From Flavobacteriaceae bacterium (GTDB lineage: Bacteria; Bacteroidota; Bacteroidia; Flavobacteriales; Flavobacteriaceae): a stretch of 64,000 bases of DNA. How positions within the stretch are numbered: the stretch's first letter is position 1; each line of letters starts with the position of its first letter. Shown here piece after piece: positions 1 through 8,468 of the stretch. The position numbers and the translations under genes were made by a program. The stretch spans positions 54,403-118,402 of the forward strand of contig JAQWIL010000003.1 in assembly GCA_029248885.1 (NCBI GenBank), given 5' to 3'. The notes under the pieces are model-generated. The model did no database searches and was not told the DNA's origin. It saw nothing but the letters and a program-made list of their open reading frames with translations.

Positions 1-147
1 CCCAGATTTCCTCAACTTGCCATATGTAATGGCATGGGTTCTCGTGGAGTTCTACAAGCTCCCTTTTGTGCAGAATTACTCTACGATTATATCGAGAACG
101 GAACTCTGATTCCTCAAGAAATCAACATAAATCGGTTTAAAAATTAG
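1..147 (+). CDS. FAD-dependent oxidoreductase (DAO family), C-terminal fragment
   Basis: The reading frame is open from the left edge to the TAG at 145-147, giving the last 48 residues of a protein whose start lies outside the window. The motif NGMGSRGVLQAP followed by CAELL is the closing FAD-binding segment of the DAO (glycine/D-amino-acid oxidase, MnmC-C-like) fold, where the glycine-rich loop contacts the flavin and the helix after it closes the domain. The substrate cannot be told from this piece. A small hairpin with a T-rich tail follows at once, so this is probably the last gene of its transcript. Confidence 0.7.
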   Translation, partial: PRFPQLAICNGMGSRGVLQAPFCAELLYDYIENGTLIPQEININRFKN

Positions 148-152
148 GTTTT

Positions 153-178
153 CCCTTTGAAAAAGGGTAATTATTTTT
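153..178 (+). terminator. Probable intrinsic terminator after the DAO gene
   Basis: CCCTTT-GAA-AAAGGG forms a 6-bp stem at 153-167, followed by TAATTATTTTT. It starts five bases after the stop codon of the truncated oxidoreductase. The stem is short and the T tract interrupted, so it may be weak. Confidence 0.5.
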
Positions 179-179
179 G

Positions 180-459
180 TTGATGTTAATTTCTTTTTCA
201 ATTCTATCTGAGGCCATTTTAAAGAATATTCTTATTGTAATTACTAAGAATGATTCTACATCTAATATGATTTATAACTATCTTATTTTCAGTTATATAA
301 ATATAAAATTAGAAATAAATATATAATCCATTTCAATGTAAAGTTCTTTATATTATAAAAAATGGAAACCTTTTAAAAAAAAGGTTCCATATTCGTTAAT
401 TTGTCAACAAGATTGATATTCTGCGAAAAAATGTGTATTTTTATATAAAATTATTAATC
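180..459. other. AT-rich intergenic region without a recognised gene
   Basis: About 280 bases of very AT-rich DNA in which no coding frame is supported. The only distinct structure is an imperfect inverted repeat at 362-390 (GGAAACCTTTT with AAAAGGTTCC, one bulged base) lying about 70 bases before the next start codon. It has no T tract after it, so it is not an obvious terminator. It could be a leader hairpin for the small gene that follows. No exact TAnnTTTG promoter box was found here. Confidence 0.5.
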
Positions 460-654
460 ATGGCTTATTCATTTGAAAACAGTAAAGGTAAAACGTATTA
501 CTTACACACCAAAGATGTAACGCTTAAAGGTGGTAGAAACCAGACAATTTATTACTTCGCAAAAGATCAACGCAGCAATGCTTGCGATCTACCCTCTGGT
601 AAGAAGGTTGTAGAGAATGAAAGAACTGGACTTCCATTTGTAAAGTCAGTTTAA
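460..654 (+). CDS. Small conserved protein of unknown function (64 aa)
   Basis: A 64-residue protein starting MAYSFENSKGKTYYLH. I prefer this ATG over an in-frame ATG nine codons earlier because the earlier stretch (YFYIKLLI) does not look like the rest. Segments such as YYFAKDQRS, DLPSGKKVVENERTG and LPFVKSV resemble short proteins seen in many environmental bacteria that I cannot assign to a function. There is no signal peptide or membrane segment, so it should be cytosolic. It is a single-gene unit ending in a strong terminator 27 bases later. Confidence 0.7.
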   Translation: MAYSFENSKGKTYYLHTKDVTLKGGRNQTIYYFAKDQRSNACDLPSGKKVVENERTGLPFVKSV

Positions 655-680
655 ACGATACGTTTATCAAAACAAAGAAA

Positions 681-706
681 ACCCCGTAATAACGGGGTTT
701 TTTTTT
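681..706 (+). terminator. Intrinsic terminator of the small gene
   Basis: ACCCCGT-TAATA-ACGGGGT-type hairpin (681-698) followed directly by nine T residues. It is a textbook rho-independent terminator 27 bases after the stop codon at 654, and it also separates this gene from the minus-strand gene that ends at 726. Confidence 0.9.
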
Positions 707-725
707 GTGGAAATAAAACAGCCCT

Positions 726-1133
726 TTATCGTTTATAAACGATACTGGCCATCATACCAGAGACTGCGTATGTTACGACCCAAAATACAGCATCCACTAG
801 ATGCCCAGTCGCAGTGATTCGCATTTCGGTTCCGTACATGACAAGTCCAATACCTGCCCCAAAAAAGAGTCCGATTAGGACACCGAAATTGAAACCGCTA
901 GAAAGATTGTATGAACCGACTCCCCATTTTTCATAAATCGACGAAAACAGGTAAGCCATAATGAGGCAGCCTAAAGTAAGGGGTAAGAGTAGCATGTCGT
1001 CTCCTCTTGAAACGTCTGTGATCACTTGACTTTCAAAGAAGTCAGCCGCAAGGTAAGCGTAAAAAATCCAAGGGAAAAAGTAGATAATTACAAAAGACGC
1101 GAAAGTAGAAATGATTCTAGGTTTACTAAACAT
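726..1133 (-). CDS. Four-helix integral membrane protein, unknown function
   Basis: About 135 residues with four hydrophobic segments (approximately residues 8-30, 50-70, 82-103 and 113-132) joined by short loops, so an inner membrane protein. I chose the ATG giving MFSKPRIISTF; an in-frame ATG nine codons upstream (MVFNQILII) is less convincing. No catalytic motif is visible and I do not recognise the family. The gene is divergent from the mevalonate genes and convergent with the small gene at 460-654. Confidence 0.65.
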   Translation of the reverse strand: MFSKPRIISTFASFVIIYFFPWIFYAYLAADFFESQVITDVSRGDDMLLLPLTLGCLIMAYLFSSIYEKWGVGSYNLSSGFNFGVLIGLFFGAGIGLVMYGTEMRITATGHLVDAVFWVVTYAVSGMMASIVYKR

Positions 1134-1213
1134 GATTATAAGAATTTGGTTAAACACCACTAATATAGTAAAACTCCAGAGCAGTTATATGGGGCATAAT
1201 AAAATATCGGTGT

Positions 1214-1221
1214 TATCTTTG
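1214..1221 (+). promoter_or_regulatory. Bacteroidota -7 promoter element for mvaD
   Basis: TATCTTTG matches the TAnnTTTG consensus and ends only seven bases before the ATG at 1229. If this is the promoter, transcription would start a few bases before the start codon and the mRNA would be almost leaderless. No clear TTG -33 element was found at the expected distance. Confidence 0.55.
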
Positions 1222-1228
1222 TGCATCT

Positions 1229-2311
1229 ATGAACGACAAAGCGCAGTTTGTCCCTAGAACTCAGGGGAATGAAATTTCCTCATTCCAAACGATATGGTCA
1301 GCACCTAGTAATATTGCTTTGGTCAAATATTGGGGAAAAAAAGAGTTGCAAATACCGTGCAACCCCTCTGTCAGTTTTACACTAGACCAGTGTCGAACAA
1401 CGACTTCGGTTCGTTTTAAAAAACAAAAGACTGCTCAAGATCATACTTCCCTTGCAGTTCATTATGACGGAAAACCTGCCCCTTCCTTCGTGCCAAAAGT
1501 AAAAACCTTTATTGACAGAATCCTGCCATACGCCCCCTATCTAAAAGAGTATCATCTCCAAATAGATACTGTAAATTCCTTTCCGCATAGCAGTGGAATT
1601 GCTTCGTCTGCATCAGCTATGGCTGCTCTTGCTGCAGCGGTAATGGATCTTGAACAGCAGATTTATCCCTCATTAACTGTAGAAGATCAAATAAAAAAGT
1701 GTTCTTTTCTCGCTCGATTGGGGTCAGGAAGTGCAGCTCGAAGCGTGGAAGGCCCTCTTGTACTTTGGGGAGAGCATACCGCAACGCCTGACAGCAGCGA
1801 TTTATTTGGTGTTCGCTGGGTCAAAGCAGCTGATGTATTTAAGACCTATCGTGACACCATACTTCTAGTTGACAAAGGGCAAAAAGAAGTCAGTAGTACA
1901 GTTGGTCACAACCTCATGCACAATCACCCCTTTGCGGAAAACCGTTTTTCGCAAGCCAACGATCACTATCAAGACCTACTAGCGATTTTAGAAAAGGGAG
2001 ACCTGAATGGATTTGCCGACTTGGTTGAACGAGAAGCATTGAGTTTACATGCTATGATGTTGACATCATCGCCATCTTATATTTTGATGCACCCAAACAC
2101 CATTCAAATTATACAAGAGGTAAGAAGATATCGTAAGACAACAGCGTTAAATCTTACATTCACTCTCGATGCAGGAGCCAATGTGCACCTTTTATACCCT
2201 GAACATGAATCGGAGCAAATCGGTCAATTTATTGAGTCATATTTACGTCAATATTGTCAAGACAATGAGTTGATTTACGATCGAGTTGGCACGGGATTAA
2301 AAAAAATGTAA
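1229..2311 (+). CDS. mvaD: Diphosphomevalonate decarboxylase
   Basis: Converts mevalonate 5-diphosphate to isopentenyl diphosphate in the cytosolic mevalonate pathway. The 360 residues show the family signature APSNIALVKYWGK near residue 25, the ATP-binding glycine/serine loop HSSGIASSASAMAALAAA, RLGSGSAARSV, and the late DAGANVHLLY segment that carries the catalytic Asp of this GHMP-superfamily enzyme. Length is close to the bacterial norm. It is first in a compact run with a mevalonate-kinase-like gene (9-base gap) and a UbiA prenyltransferase, a common flavobacterial order. Confidence 0.92.
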   Translation: MNDKAQFVPRTQGNEISSFQTIWSAPSNIALVKYWGKKELQIPCNPSVSFTLDQCRTTTSVRFKKQKTAQDHTSLAVHYDGKPAPSFVPKVKTFIDRILPYAPYLKEYHLQIDTVNSFPHSSGIASSASAMAALAAAVMDLEQQIYPSLTVEDQIKKCSFLARLGSGSAARSVEGPLVLWGEHTATPDSSDLFGVRWVKAADVFKTYRDTILLVDKGQKEVSSTVGHNLMHNHPFAENRFSQANDHYQDLLAILEKGDLNGFADLVEREALSLHAMMLTSSPSYILMHPNTIQIIQEVRRYRKTTALNLTFTLDAGANVHLLYPEHESEQIGQFIESYLRQYCQDNELIYDRVGTGLKKM

Positions 2312-2320
2312 ATTTAACAC

Positions 2321-3250
2321 GTGAAAGGGCCTTTATTTTACGCCAAAATTTTACTCTTTGGAGAGTACGGTATCATCAAAGATGCCAAAGGCCTTTCGAT
2401 TCCCTATAACTTTTACAAAGGTGCGCTTAAGATTTCTGATACAGAAACCGATCTAGCACAAAAATCGAATCAGAAGTTGTGTGAATTCGCTGACTACCTA
2501 GAACAGATCGATAGTAGCTTGGTAACGTTTAACATCAAACAACTTCGTGAAGATCTGACCAAGGGCTTGTACTTTGACAGTAGTATTCCACAAGGATATG
2601 GCATCGGAAGTAGTGGGGCGTTGGTTGCAGCTGTGTATGACCGTTATGCGAACAACAAAATCACGATTTTGGAAAACCTCACTCGTGATAAGTTACTTAA
2701 ACTCAAACAAATTTTTGGAAAGTTGGAATCCTTTTTTCACGGAAAATCATCTGGTTTAGATCCGCTAAATAGTTTCTTGAGTTTACCCATTTTGATTCAC
2801 TCCAAAGATATTTTGGAGCCTACTGGAATTCCGCCCCAACCACAAGCTGGGAAAGGAGCAGTCTTTTTGCTTGACAGTGGATCGATGGGAGAAACGGCTC
2901 CGATGGTGAATATTTTTTTGCAAAACATGGAGTCTCCATCATTCCGAAAAATGATTAAAGAACAGTTTATCTCCTATTCTGATCGCTGCGTTGAGCATTT
3001 TCTAAAAGGAGATATCAAATCTCTTTTTGGGGACTTAAAACGACTTTCCAAGACCGTACTTACCCATTTTAAACCCATGATTCCAGAGCAGTTTCATGCG
3101 CTTTGGAAAACAGGTATTGACACCAATGCCTATTACCTCAAACTCTGTGGATCGGGTGGAGGGGGATACATACTCGGTTTTACGGAAGATATCTCTAAGG
3201 CTCAGTCTGTACTGAAAGACCACCGACTGGAAGTCGTTTATACTTTTTAA
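2321..3250 (+). CDS. Mevalonate kinase-like GHMP kinase
   Basis: A 309-residue GHMP-family kinase that probably phosphorylates mevalonate (or phosphomevalonate) at the expense of ATP. It has all three family motifs: AKILLFGEYGII at the N-terminus, PQGYGIGSSGALVAA as the phosphate-binding loop around residue 90, and LKLCGSGGGGYILGF near the C-terminus. GKSSGLDPLNSF matches the SGLD region of mevalonate kinases. The start codon is GTG, nine bases after mvaD. Bacteroidota genomes usually encode this short GHMP protein next to mvaD; whether it does one or both phosphorylation steps is not decidable here. Confidence 0.85.
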   Translation: MKGPLFYAKILLFGEYGIIKDAKGLSIPYNFYKGALKISDTETDLAQKSNQKLCEFADYLEQIDSSLVTFNIKQLREDLTKGLYFDSSIPQGYGIGSSGALVAAVYDRYANNKITILENLTRDKLLKLKQIFGKLESFFHGKSSGLDPLNSFLSLPILIHSKDILEPTGIPPQPQAGKGAVFLLDSGSMGETAPMVNIFLQNMESPSFRKMIKEQFISYSDRCVEHFLKGDIKSLFGDLKRLSKTVLTHFKPMIPEQFHALWKTGIDTNAYYLKLCGSGGGGYILGFTEDISKAQSVLKDHRLEVVYTF

Positions 3251-3260
3251 ACTTTTTGTT

Positions 3261-4142
3261 TTGCCTACTCAAGATGGCGTATTTCTAAAGACGATCAGCT
3301 TACTTTCCTTGGTTCGGGGACAGAATCTGGTAGTTCTGGTTTTTGCCCAACTCCTATCTTCGGTTTTTATCTTTTCTTCAGAAACCAGCAGTATTGAGAC
3401 CTTTTTGGATATCAATTTGTGGTTGATTGTTTTGGCGACTGTACTCTCCGTAGCTGCGGGCTATATCATCAATGCGTTTTTTGATCGTGAAAAAGATTTG
3501 ATTAACCGTCCCCAAAAAACTTTATTGGAACAAAATATATCTGAACGCTCCAAGCTGATCGGATATTTTACTTTCAATGGGGTTGCACTTTTGGTTGCCA
3601 GCAGCATTTCCCAGCGATCGGCTCTTTTCTTTTGCGCGTACATTGTTAGTATGGCGCTTTATTCGGGATTCCTAAAGCGATATTTATTTATTGGAAATCT
3701 GGTTTCTGCAACATTGACTGTATTGCCATTTTTTGCGATAACCGTGTATTTTAAAAATTTCACAATGGAAATTTTTATCCTCGCATCCTATTTGTTGTTA
3801 TTGATCTCTATTAAAGAGCTGGTTAAAGATTTATGCAATATTAGAGGGGATCTTTCAAACAACTACAAGACCATCCCCACAGTTTATGGGGAAGTCCAAA
3901 CCAAAGGTCTTATTTCTCTATTGGTGTGTTTTTGTTTTGGCGTTTTTTTGCTGTTGCATTTCTTCTATTCCTTACATGGAATGCTGTACTATTTTATCAC
4001 CAGCTTGGTGTTTTTGGTATTCTTTACCATATTATTGTGGAGATTTTCAAAAACCAATCAATTGATTTTTCTTCTATTTGGGATAAAGGCACTGATTTTA
4101 TTGGGTATAATCTGCTTGCCTTTGTTGAAAATCCCAATCTAG
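3261..4142 (+). CDS. UbiA-family prenyltransferase
   Basis: An inner membrane protein of about 293 residues with eight or nine hydrophobic helices. The motif NAFFDREKDLINRPQKTL matches the first Asp-rich NDxxD prenyl-diphosphate site of UbiA enzymes, and KELVKDLCNIRGDLSNN matches the second (D-x-x-x-x-x-G-D). It transfers a polyprenyl chain to an acceptor. Its place directly after isoprenoid genes, and its resemblance to the geranylgeranylglycerol-phosphate synthase-like flavobacterial branch, suggest a lipid or quinone acceptor. The best start is a TTG ten bases after the preceding stop, so the exact N-terminus is uncertain. Confidence 0.8.
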   Translation: MPTQDGVFLKTISLLSLVRGQNLVVLVFAQLLSSVFIFSSETSSIETFLDINLWLIVLATVLSVAAGYIINAFFDREKDLINRPQKTLLEQNISERSKLIGYFTFNGVALLVASSISQRSALFFCAYIVSMALYSGFLKRYLFIGNLVSATLTVLPFFAITVYFKNFTMEIFILASYLLLLISIKELVKDLCNIRGDLSNNYKTIPTVYGEVQTKGLISLLVCFCFGVFLLLHFFYSLHGMLYYFITSLVFLVFFTILLWRFSKTNQLIFLLFGIKALILLGIICLPLLKIPI

Positions 4143-4163
4143 TTGTTATACCTTTGCCAAACT

Positions 4164-4913
4164 ATGAATCGAAGAAAACCATCTGTAAAGAAATCAACTC
4201 CCACAAACACAACACGCCTGAACAAATACATTGCCCATGCTGGGATTTGTTCTCGTAGAGAAGCCGATATGCATATCGGGTTGGGTGTTGTAAAGGTCAA
4301 CAATAAGGTCGTCACAGAGCTTGGCTACCAAGTTCAGGATGGAGATATTGTACAATTCGATGGTAAACGCATCACACCTGAGAAAAAGGCCTACGTTCTT
4401 CTGAACAAACCAAAAGGATTTATTACAACAACCAGAGACGAGCGCGGTCGAAAAACGGTAATGGATTTGGTTGCAAAGTCAACGCCCTCTCGCATTGTCC
4501 CTGTGGGTCGCCTCGATCGCCCAACAACAGGCTTGTTGCTATTTACCAACGATGGTGATCTGGCCAAAAAACTAACCCATCCGTCGTCGATGGTCAAGAA
4601 ACTTTACCACGTGGTGCTTTCCAAAAGCTTAAAGCCGCATGATTTGGCGCAGATTCGTAGAGGATTTACTCTCGATGATGGCCCTGTTAAAGTCGATGAG
4701 GTAAGCTATGTCCAGGGAGCGAGTAAACGAGAAATTGGATTGGAAATTCACTCGGGCAGAAACAGAATCGTAAGGCGCATATTTGAACACTTGGGATATG
4801 AGGTGATTGCTTTGGATCGAGTTGTTTTTGCAGGGCTCACCAAAAAAGACCTTCCTAGAGGAACTTGGCGGCACTTGACCAAACAAGAAACCGATTTTTT
4901 AAAGATGTTATAA
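4164..4913 (+). CDS. rluB: Pseudouridine synthase, RluB/RsuA type
   Basis: Isomerises a uridine in rRNA. An S4 RNA-binding domain is visible at the N-terminus (RLNKYIAHAGICSRREAD, about residues 18-35) followed by the catalytic domain with VGRLDRPTTGLLLFTNDGD, where the Asp of GRLD is the nucleophile. The 249-residue length suits the RsuA/RluB/E/F branch. I start at the ATG giving MNRRKPSVKK rather than at a TTG seven codons earlier that abuts the previous stop. It is the last gene of the mevalonate transcript and ends in a bidirectional terminator facing tRNA-Phe. Confidence 0.9.
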   Translation: MNRRKPSVKKSTPTNTTRLNKYIAHAGICSRREADMHIGLGVVKVNNKVVTELGYQVQDGDIVQFDGKRITPEKKAYVLLNKPKGFITTTRDERGRKTVMDLVAKSTPSRIVPVGRLDRPTTGLLLFTNDGDLAKKLTHPSSMVKKLYHVVLSKSLKPHDLAQIRRGFTLDDGPVKVDEVSYVQGASKREIGLEIHSGRNRIVRRIFEHLGYEVIALDRVVFAGLTKKDLPRGTWRHLTKQETDFLKML

Positions 4914-4917
4914 ATAA

Positions 4918-4948
4918 AAACTCCGAGCTTACAACAAGCTCGGAGTTT
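4918..4948. terminator. Bidirectional terminator between rluB and tRNA-Phe
   Basis: A perfect 13-bp stem, AAACTCCGAGCTT with AAGCTCGGAGTTT, around a 5-base ACAAC loop. A-rich DNA on one side and T-rich on the other allow it to work in both directions. It serves the convergent rluB and tRNA-Phe transcripts. Confidence 0.9.
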
Positions 4949-4950
4949 GT

Positions 4951-5022
4951 GGTACCTCCAGGAATCGAACCAGGGACACAAGGATTTTCAGTCCTTTGCT
5001 CTACCAACTGAGCTAAGGTACC
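4951..5022 (-). tRNA. tRNA-Phe (GAA)
   Basis: On the minus strand the sequence begins GGTACCTTAGCTCAGTTGG and closes with the complementary GGTACC acceptor. It has a D-stem GCTC/GAGC, anticodon stem AAGGA/TCCTT with loop CTGAAAA (anticodon GAA at 4987-4989), and T-arm GGTTCGATTCC. The CCA end is not fully encoded. It is a single tRNA with its own promoter upstream and a terminator downstream. Confidence 0.95.
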
Positions 5023-5039
5023 ATGCGCTTAAGCAGATG

Positions 5040-5069
5040 CAAATATAAAACCCTTTATAGAACTGACAA
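5040..5069 (-). promoter_or_regulatory. Promoter of tRNA-Phe
   Basis: Read on the minus strand this is TTG (5069-5067), 19 bases, then TATATTTG (5047-5040). It matches the Bacteroidota TTG-N17-23-TAnnTTTG consensus. The expected start of transcription lies roughly ten bases before the mature tRNA 5' end at 5022. Confidence 0.8.
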
Positions 5070-5115
5070 GGGGCTAATAAAAATTCCAGTATTTTAGCAC
5101 TTGCGAATTATTGTT

Positions 5116-5835
5116 TTGAATCTCACAATTGATATAGGTAACACACAGTCCAAGCTCGGTTTTTTTGACGGCTTGGAACTACAATCAACCCAGAAGTTTT
5201 CCAGTACGGAAACCATTCCATGGCAATCCATTATCGATACACATAAAATCACACATTCCATTCTCTCGCAGGTTGGGAATGTTCAATCGGATTTGGAAAC
5301 GCTTTTCAACAACACCCAATGTGTGGAGGTGCATCATAAACTTCAACTTCCTTTTACATCAGATTATTCTCCATTTTCAAACTTAGGAATCGATCGAGTA
5401 GCGGGCCTAGCAGCTGCGACGTACTTGAATTCTGAAGAAAATGTTTTGATTATCGATGCGGGTACTTGTATTACTTATGATTTGATGACTGCAAAAGTAC
5501 ACCACCTTGGCGGTGTCATCAGCCCAGGTTTGATGATGAGATATCAAGCAATGCATAGGTTTACCCATCAACTCCCCAATCTGGAGATACAGGAGCCATC
5601 ATCTTTTCCACCCACCAATACCGACGAGGCCATGCATCACGGGGTAATTTCGAGTGTCGTTGCTGAGATAGAGGCATTTATTAGTCGATTTGAAACATCA
5701 ATACCAACATTTAGGATAATTTTAACAGGAGGAGACGCTGGTTTCTTGTCTAAACGGGTAAAAAATGGCATCTTAGCGAACGAAAATTTTTTAGCCATCG
5801 GACTAAATCTCTTGCTTGAAACGAATAAGTCATAA
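5116..5835 (+). CDS. coaX: Type III pantothenate kinase
   Basis: Phosphorylates pantothenate, the first step of coenzyme A synthesis. LTIDIGNTQSKLGFF at the N-terminus is the phosphate-1 loop of the ASKHA fold, NLGIDRVAGLAAA is the substrate-binding segment, and LIIDAGTCITYDLM followed by GGVISPGL are the other family motifs. I chose the TTG that gives MNLTIDIGN, the usual N-terminus; another in-frame TTG lies five codons upstream at 5101. Length (239 residues) is normal. The stop codon touches the ATG of the next gene, so an envelope operon starts here. Confidence 0.92.
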   Translation: MNLTIDIGNTQSKLGFFDGLELQSTQKFSSTETIPWQSIIDTHKITHSILSQVGNVQSDLETLFNNTQCVEVHHKLQLPFTSDYSPFSNLGIDRVAGLAAATYLNSEENVLIIDAGTCITYDLMTAKVHHLGGVISPGLMMRYQAMHRFTHQLPNLEIQEPSSFPPTNTDEAMHHGVISSVVAEIEAFISRFETSIPTFRIILTGGDAGFLSKRVKNGILANENFLAIGLNLLLETNKS

Positions 5836-7083
5836 ATGACTCGCTTTTTTTTAATTACTTTTCTGCTCATTACGTCCCATTTGTTCGCTCAAAAAGGAAC
5901 CCTTTCACCATATTCTTTTTACGGATTGGGGGAGTCCTTATTTTCAGGAACTGCTGATCAAAGATCGATGGGTGGGCTTGTGGCACATGTTGATAGTATT
6001 CACTATAACGTTTCTTCTCCTGCTTCTTTGGCTGAACTGAAGCTTGTTAACTACAATATTGGTGCGAGTTATTCGACACGAGATTTTATATCAGATGCCA
6101 ATTCTTCAAAAAATGAAACGGCAGGTATCGATTATATGACAGTGGCTATTCCGACAAAGTATTTCGGATTTGGTTTTGGACTTTTACCGAAAACAGCAGT
6201 TGGTTATCGACTCAGTGTTTCCGATGAAATTAACGGTTTGAGTTCCAATTCGAATTATGAGGGAAATGGCGGAATCAATCAGGTTTTCTTTTCTTTGGGG
6301 TTCTCTCCCACAAAAAATTTGGGGATTGGGGCTTCGGTTCACTATAATTTTGGATCGATTTTTAGAGTTCACACCCGACAAGACGAAGGAATTGATCTCC
6401 TCTCACAACTAAACAACGAATCAGAGTTAAGAGGTGTGGAGTGGAATCTTTCCTCATATTATAAAATTGACCTTTCGAATCGGCTCCAAATGCAATTGCA
6501 TTATGCCTATCAACCGAAAGCCAATCTAGAATCTTACAATACTCGCTCCATATCCACATTCACCTCACTGGGCGAACAACGCGATACGCAAGAAGTAAAC
6601 TTGTCTCTTGAGGGACTCGATGAAACCAGAAGTGAGCTCCCTGCCAAACAAACCATAGGCGGTGGAATTGGAGAGCCCAAAAAATGGTATATTGGTGGAC
6701 AGTGGACAGAGACAGATGGCTCTCTTGACAATGCGTTTTACGCTGTTGGGAGTGTGCGATACGAACCAGCTTCTCAGCTATCAATAGGGGGCTATTTTAT
6801 TCCTGAATACGACTCGTTTTCCAGTTATTGGAAACGCATCGTATACCGTATTGGGTTTGTTTCATCTAAAACAGGAATGATATTGAATGACAAAGCGATT
6901 GAAAATACTGGCATTACTTTTGGGGTTGGCATACCAGTAGCTGGCTTTTCGAATGTCAATATGGGCTTTGAACTTGGAAAATTGGGAGCCGGAGGCGAGT
7001 CCCTAATTGAAGAAAATTATATCAACATCCGCATTGGGTTTTCACTCAATGACCGTTGGTTTATAAAGCGTAAATACAATTAA
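5836..7083 (+). CDS. Outer membrane beta-barrel protein (FadL/OmpP1-like, flavobacterial)
   Basis: A 415-residue exported protein with a clear signal peptide ending LFAQ. The mature part starts KGTLSPYSFYGLGE and alternates short hydrophobic stretches with glycines, as expected for a transmembrane beta barrel (for example FGFGFGLLPKTAVGYRLS and GGIGEPKKWYIGGQ). Bacteroidota often carry such a protein right after coaX. I see similarity of style to FadL-like porins but no motif that gives a substrate. ATG directly follows the coaX stop. Confidence 0.7.
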   Translation: MTRFFLITFLLITSHLFAQKGTLSPYSFYGLGESLFSGTADQRSMGGLVAHVDSIHYNVSSPASLAELKLVNYNIGASYSTRDFISDANSSKNETAGIDYMTVAIPTKYFGFGFGLLPKTAVGYRLSVSDEINGLSSNSNYEGNGGINQVFFSLGFSPTKNLGIGASVHYNFGSIFRVHTRQDEGIDLLSQLNNESELRGVEWNLSSYYKIDLSNRLQMQLHYAYQPKANLESYNTRSISTFTSLGEQRDTQEVNLSLEGLDETRSELPAKQTIGGGIGEPKKWYIGGQWTETDGSLDNAFYAVGSVRYEPASQLSIGGYFIPEYDSFSSYWKRIVYRIGFVSSKTGMILNDKAIENTGITFGVGIPVAGFSNVNMGFELGKLGAGGESLIEENYINIRIGFSLNDRWFIKRKYN

Positions 7084-7084
7084 A

Positions 7085-8464
7085 ATGAAAAATTTAACCT
7101 TTTTAATTCTACTTTTATTCTCATTTGGAGCACTCTCTGCTCAATCTGCAGCAGACTGTCCAGCAAACCTCAGTATTTTTGCGGAGTTTGCAAAAGTTAA
7201 AAACTACGACTCTGCCTATGCACCGTGGTTAGAAGTAAAAACACATTGCCCAGAGCTAAACGAAGCCACATACATTTATGGTGAGCGTATTCTAGGTCAC
7301 AAAATTAAAAACGAAGAAAGCAATACAGAATACATTTCGATGTTAAACGCTCTCTATGACGACTGGCTGAGCTATTTTCCCAAAGATCGTGCAGGAAAGT
7401 CACAGCGTGGCAAAATTTTGTCAGCAAAAGCACAAGCGATGCTGGAATTTGAAACCGTACCACTAGCCGAAATCTACGCTACTTTTGACCAGGCCTTTAT
7501 CTCTGATATGGAAAGTTTTGCTAATCCAAAAGCACTCTACAATTATTTTAAAACCCTGTACACGATGTACAAAAACGGGGATGAAAATGTGACTATGGAT
7601 GCCCTGTTTTCAAAATATGAAGATGTCTCTGAAAAGTTTACCATCGAAAATCAAAAACTCTCCAAAACTTTTGATCGTATTTTAAAAAAAGAAGATGCAG
7701 GAGAAACCTTAACGTCTAGGGACAAACGGAGTAAACGTGTTGCTGAAATCAATTCTCGGGCGAATTCGACCTATGCCAACAATTTGGATGCGATTATTTC
7801 TCAAGAAGCATCCTGTGAAAACTTGATTCCGCTATACCGTTCAAATTTTGATGAGAATAAATCCGATGAAAAATGGCTAAAACGCGCTGCAAGTCGTATG
7901 GACGCTAAAGAGTGTTCAGACGATCCATTATTTGTTGAGCTTGTAGAGGCTTTACACAGTTTGAGTCCTTCTGCAGATTCCGCTTACTATTTAGGGATTT
8001 TGAAAGATAAAGCCGGAAATACATCCGAAGCCATTTCTTTTTACGAGGAATCGCTTACCCTTGAGTCAGACGCTTACAGGAAGGCAGAAATCTTGTATAA
8101 GATAGCGGCAAAGCTCAAAAAGAGAGGATTGAAAAGTCAAGCTCGAAAATATGCAAACCAGGCCTTGTCCAACAAGCCCTCTATGGGGAAAGCTTATATC
8201 CTGATTGCTGGACTATATGCAGATAGTGCGAACGATTGTGGAAACAGTCAGTTTGAGAAACAAGCCGTGTACTGGTTGGCCGCACAAACCGCGCGCAGAG
8301 CAGCTCTCGTAGATCCATCGCTAAAGAAGACCTCACAAAAACTCGAAGCGAGCTATACAGGACGTGCGCCTTCAAAGACAGATATCTTTACCCAAGGCAA
8401 AGCGGGTGAAGTGATTTCATTTGACTGTTGGATTCGGTCTTCTGTAACGGTTCCTAATCTGTAA
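7085..8464 (+). CDS. Exported tetratricopeptide-repeat protein
   Basis: 459 residues with signal peptide MKNLTFLILLLFSFGALSAQ. The C-terminal half shows TPR-like helix pairs (about residues 285-400), such as SAYYLGILKDKAGNTSEAIS, AEILYKIAAKLKKRGLKSQ and GKAYILIAGLYADSANDCG. It is probably a periplasmic scaffold for an envelope process. It sits between an outer membrane barrel and lptC with almost no gaps, an arrangement frequent in Flavobacteriia, which suggests an outer-membrane biogenesis role. The precise function is not known to me. Confidence 0.8.
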   Translation: MKNLTFLILLLFSFGALSAQSAADCPANLSIFAEFAKVKNYDSAYAPWLEVKTHCPELNEATYIYGERILGHKIKNEESNTEYISMLNALYDDWLSYFPKDRAGKSQRGKILSAKAQAMLEFETVPLAEIYATFDQAFISDMESFANPKALYNYFKTLYTMYKNGDENVTMDALFSKYEDVSEKFTIENQKLSKTFDRILKKEDAGETLTSRDKRSKRVAEINSRANSTYANNLDAIISQEASCENLIPLYRSNFDENKSDEKWLKRAASRMDAKECSDDPLFVELVEALHSLSPSADSAYYLGILKDKAGNTSEAISFYEESLTLESDAYRKAEILYKIAAKLKKRGLKSQARKYANQALSNKPSMGKAYILIAGLYADSANDCGNSQFEKQAVYWLAAQTARRAALVDPSLKKTSQKLEASYTGRAPSKTDIFTQGKAGEVISFDCWIRSSVTVPNL

Positions 8465-8468
8465 AGAG

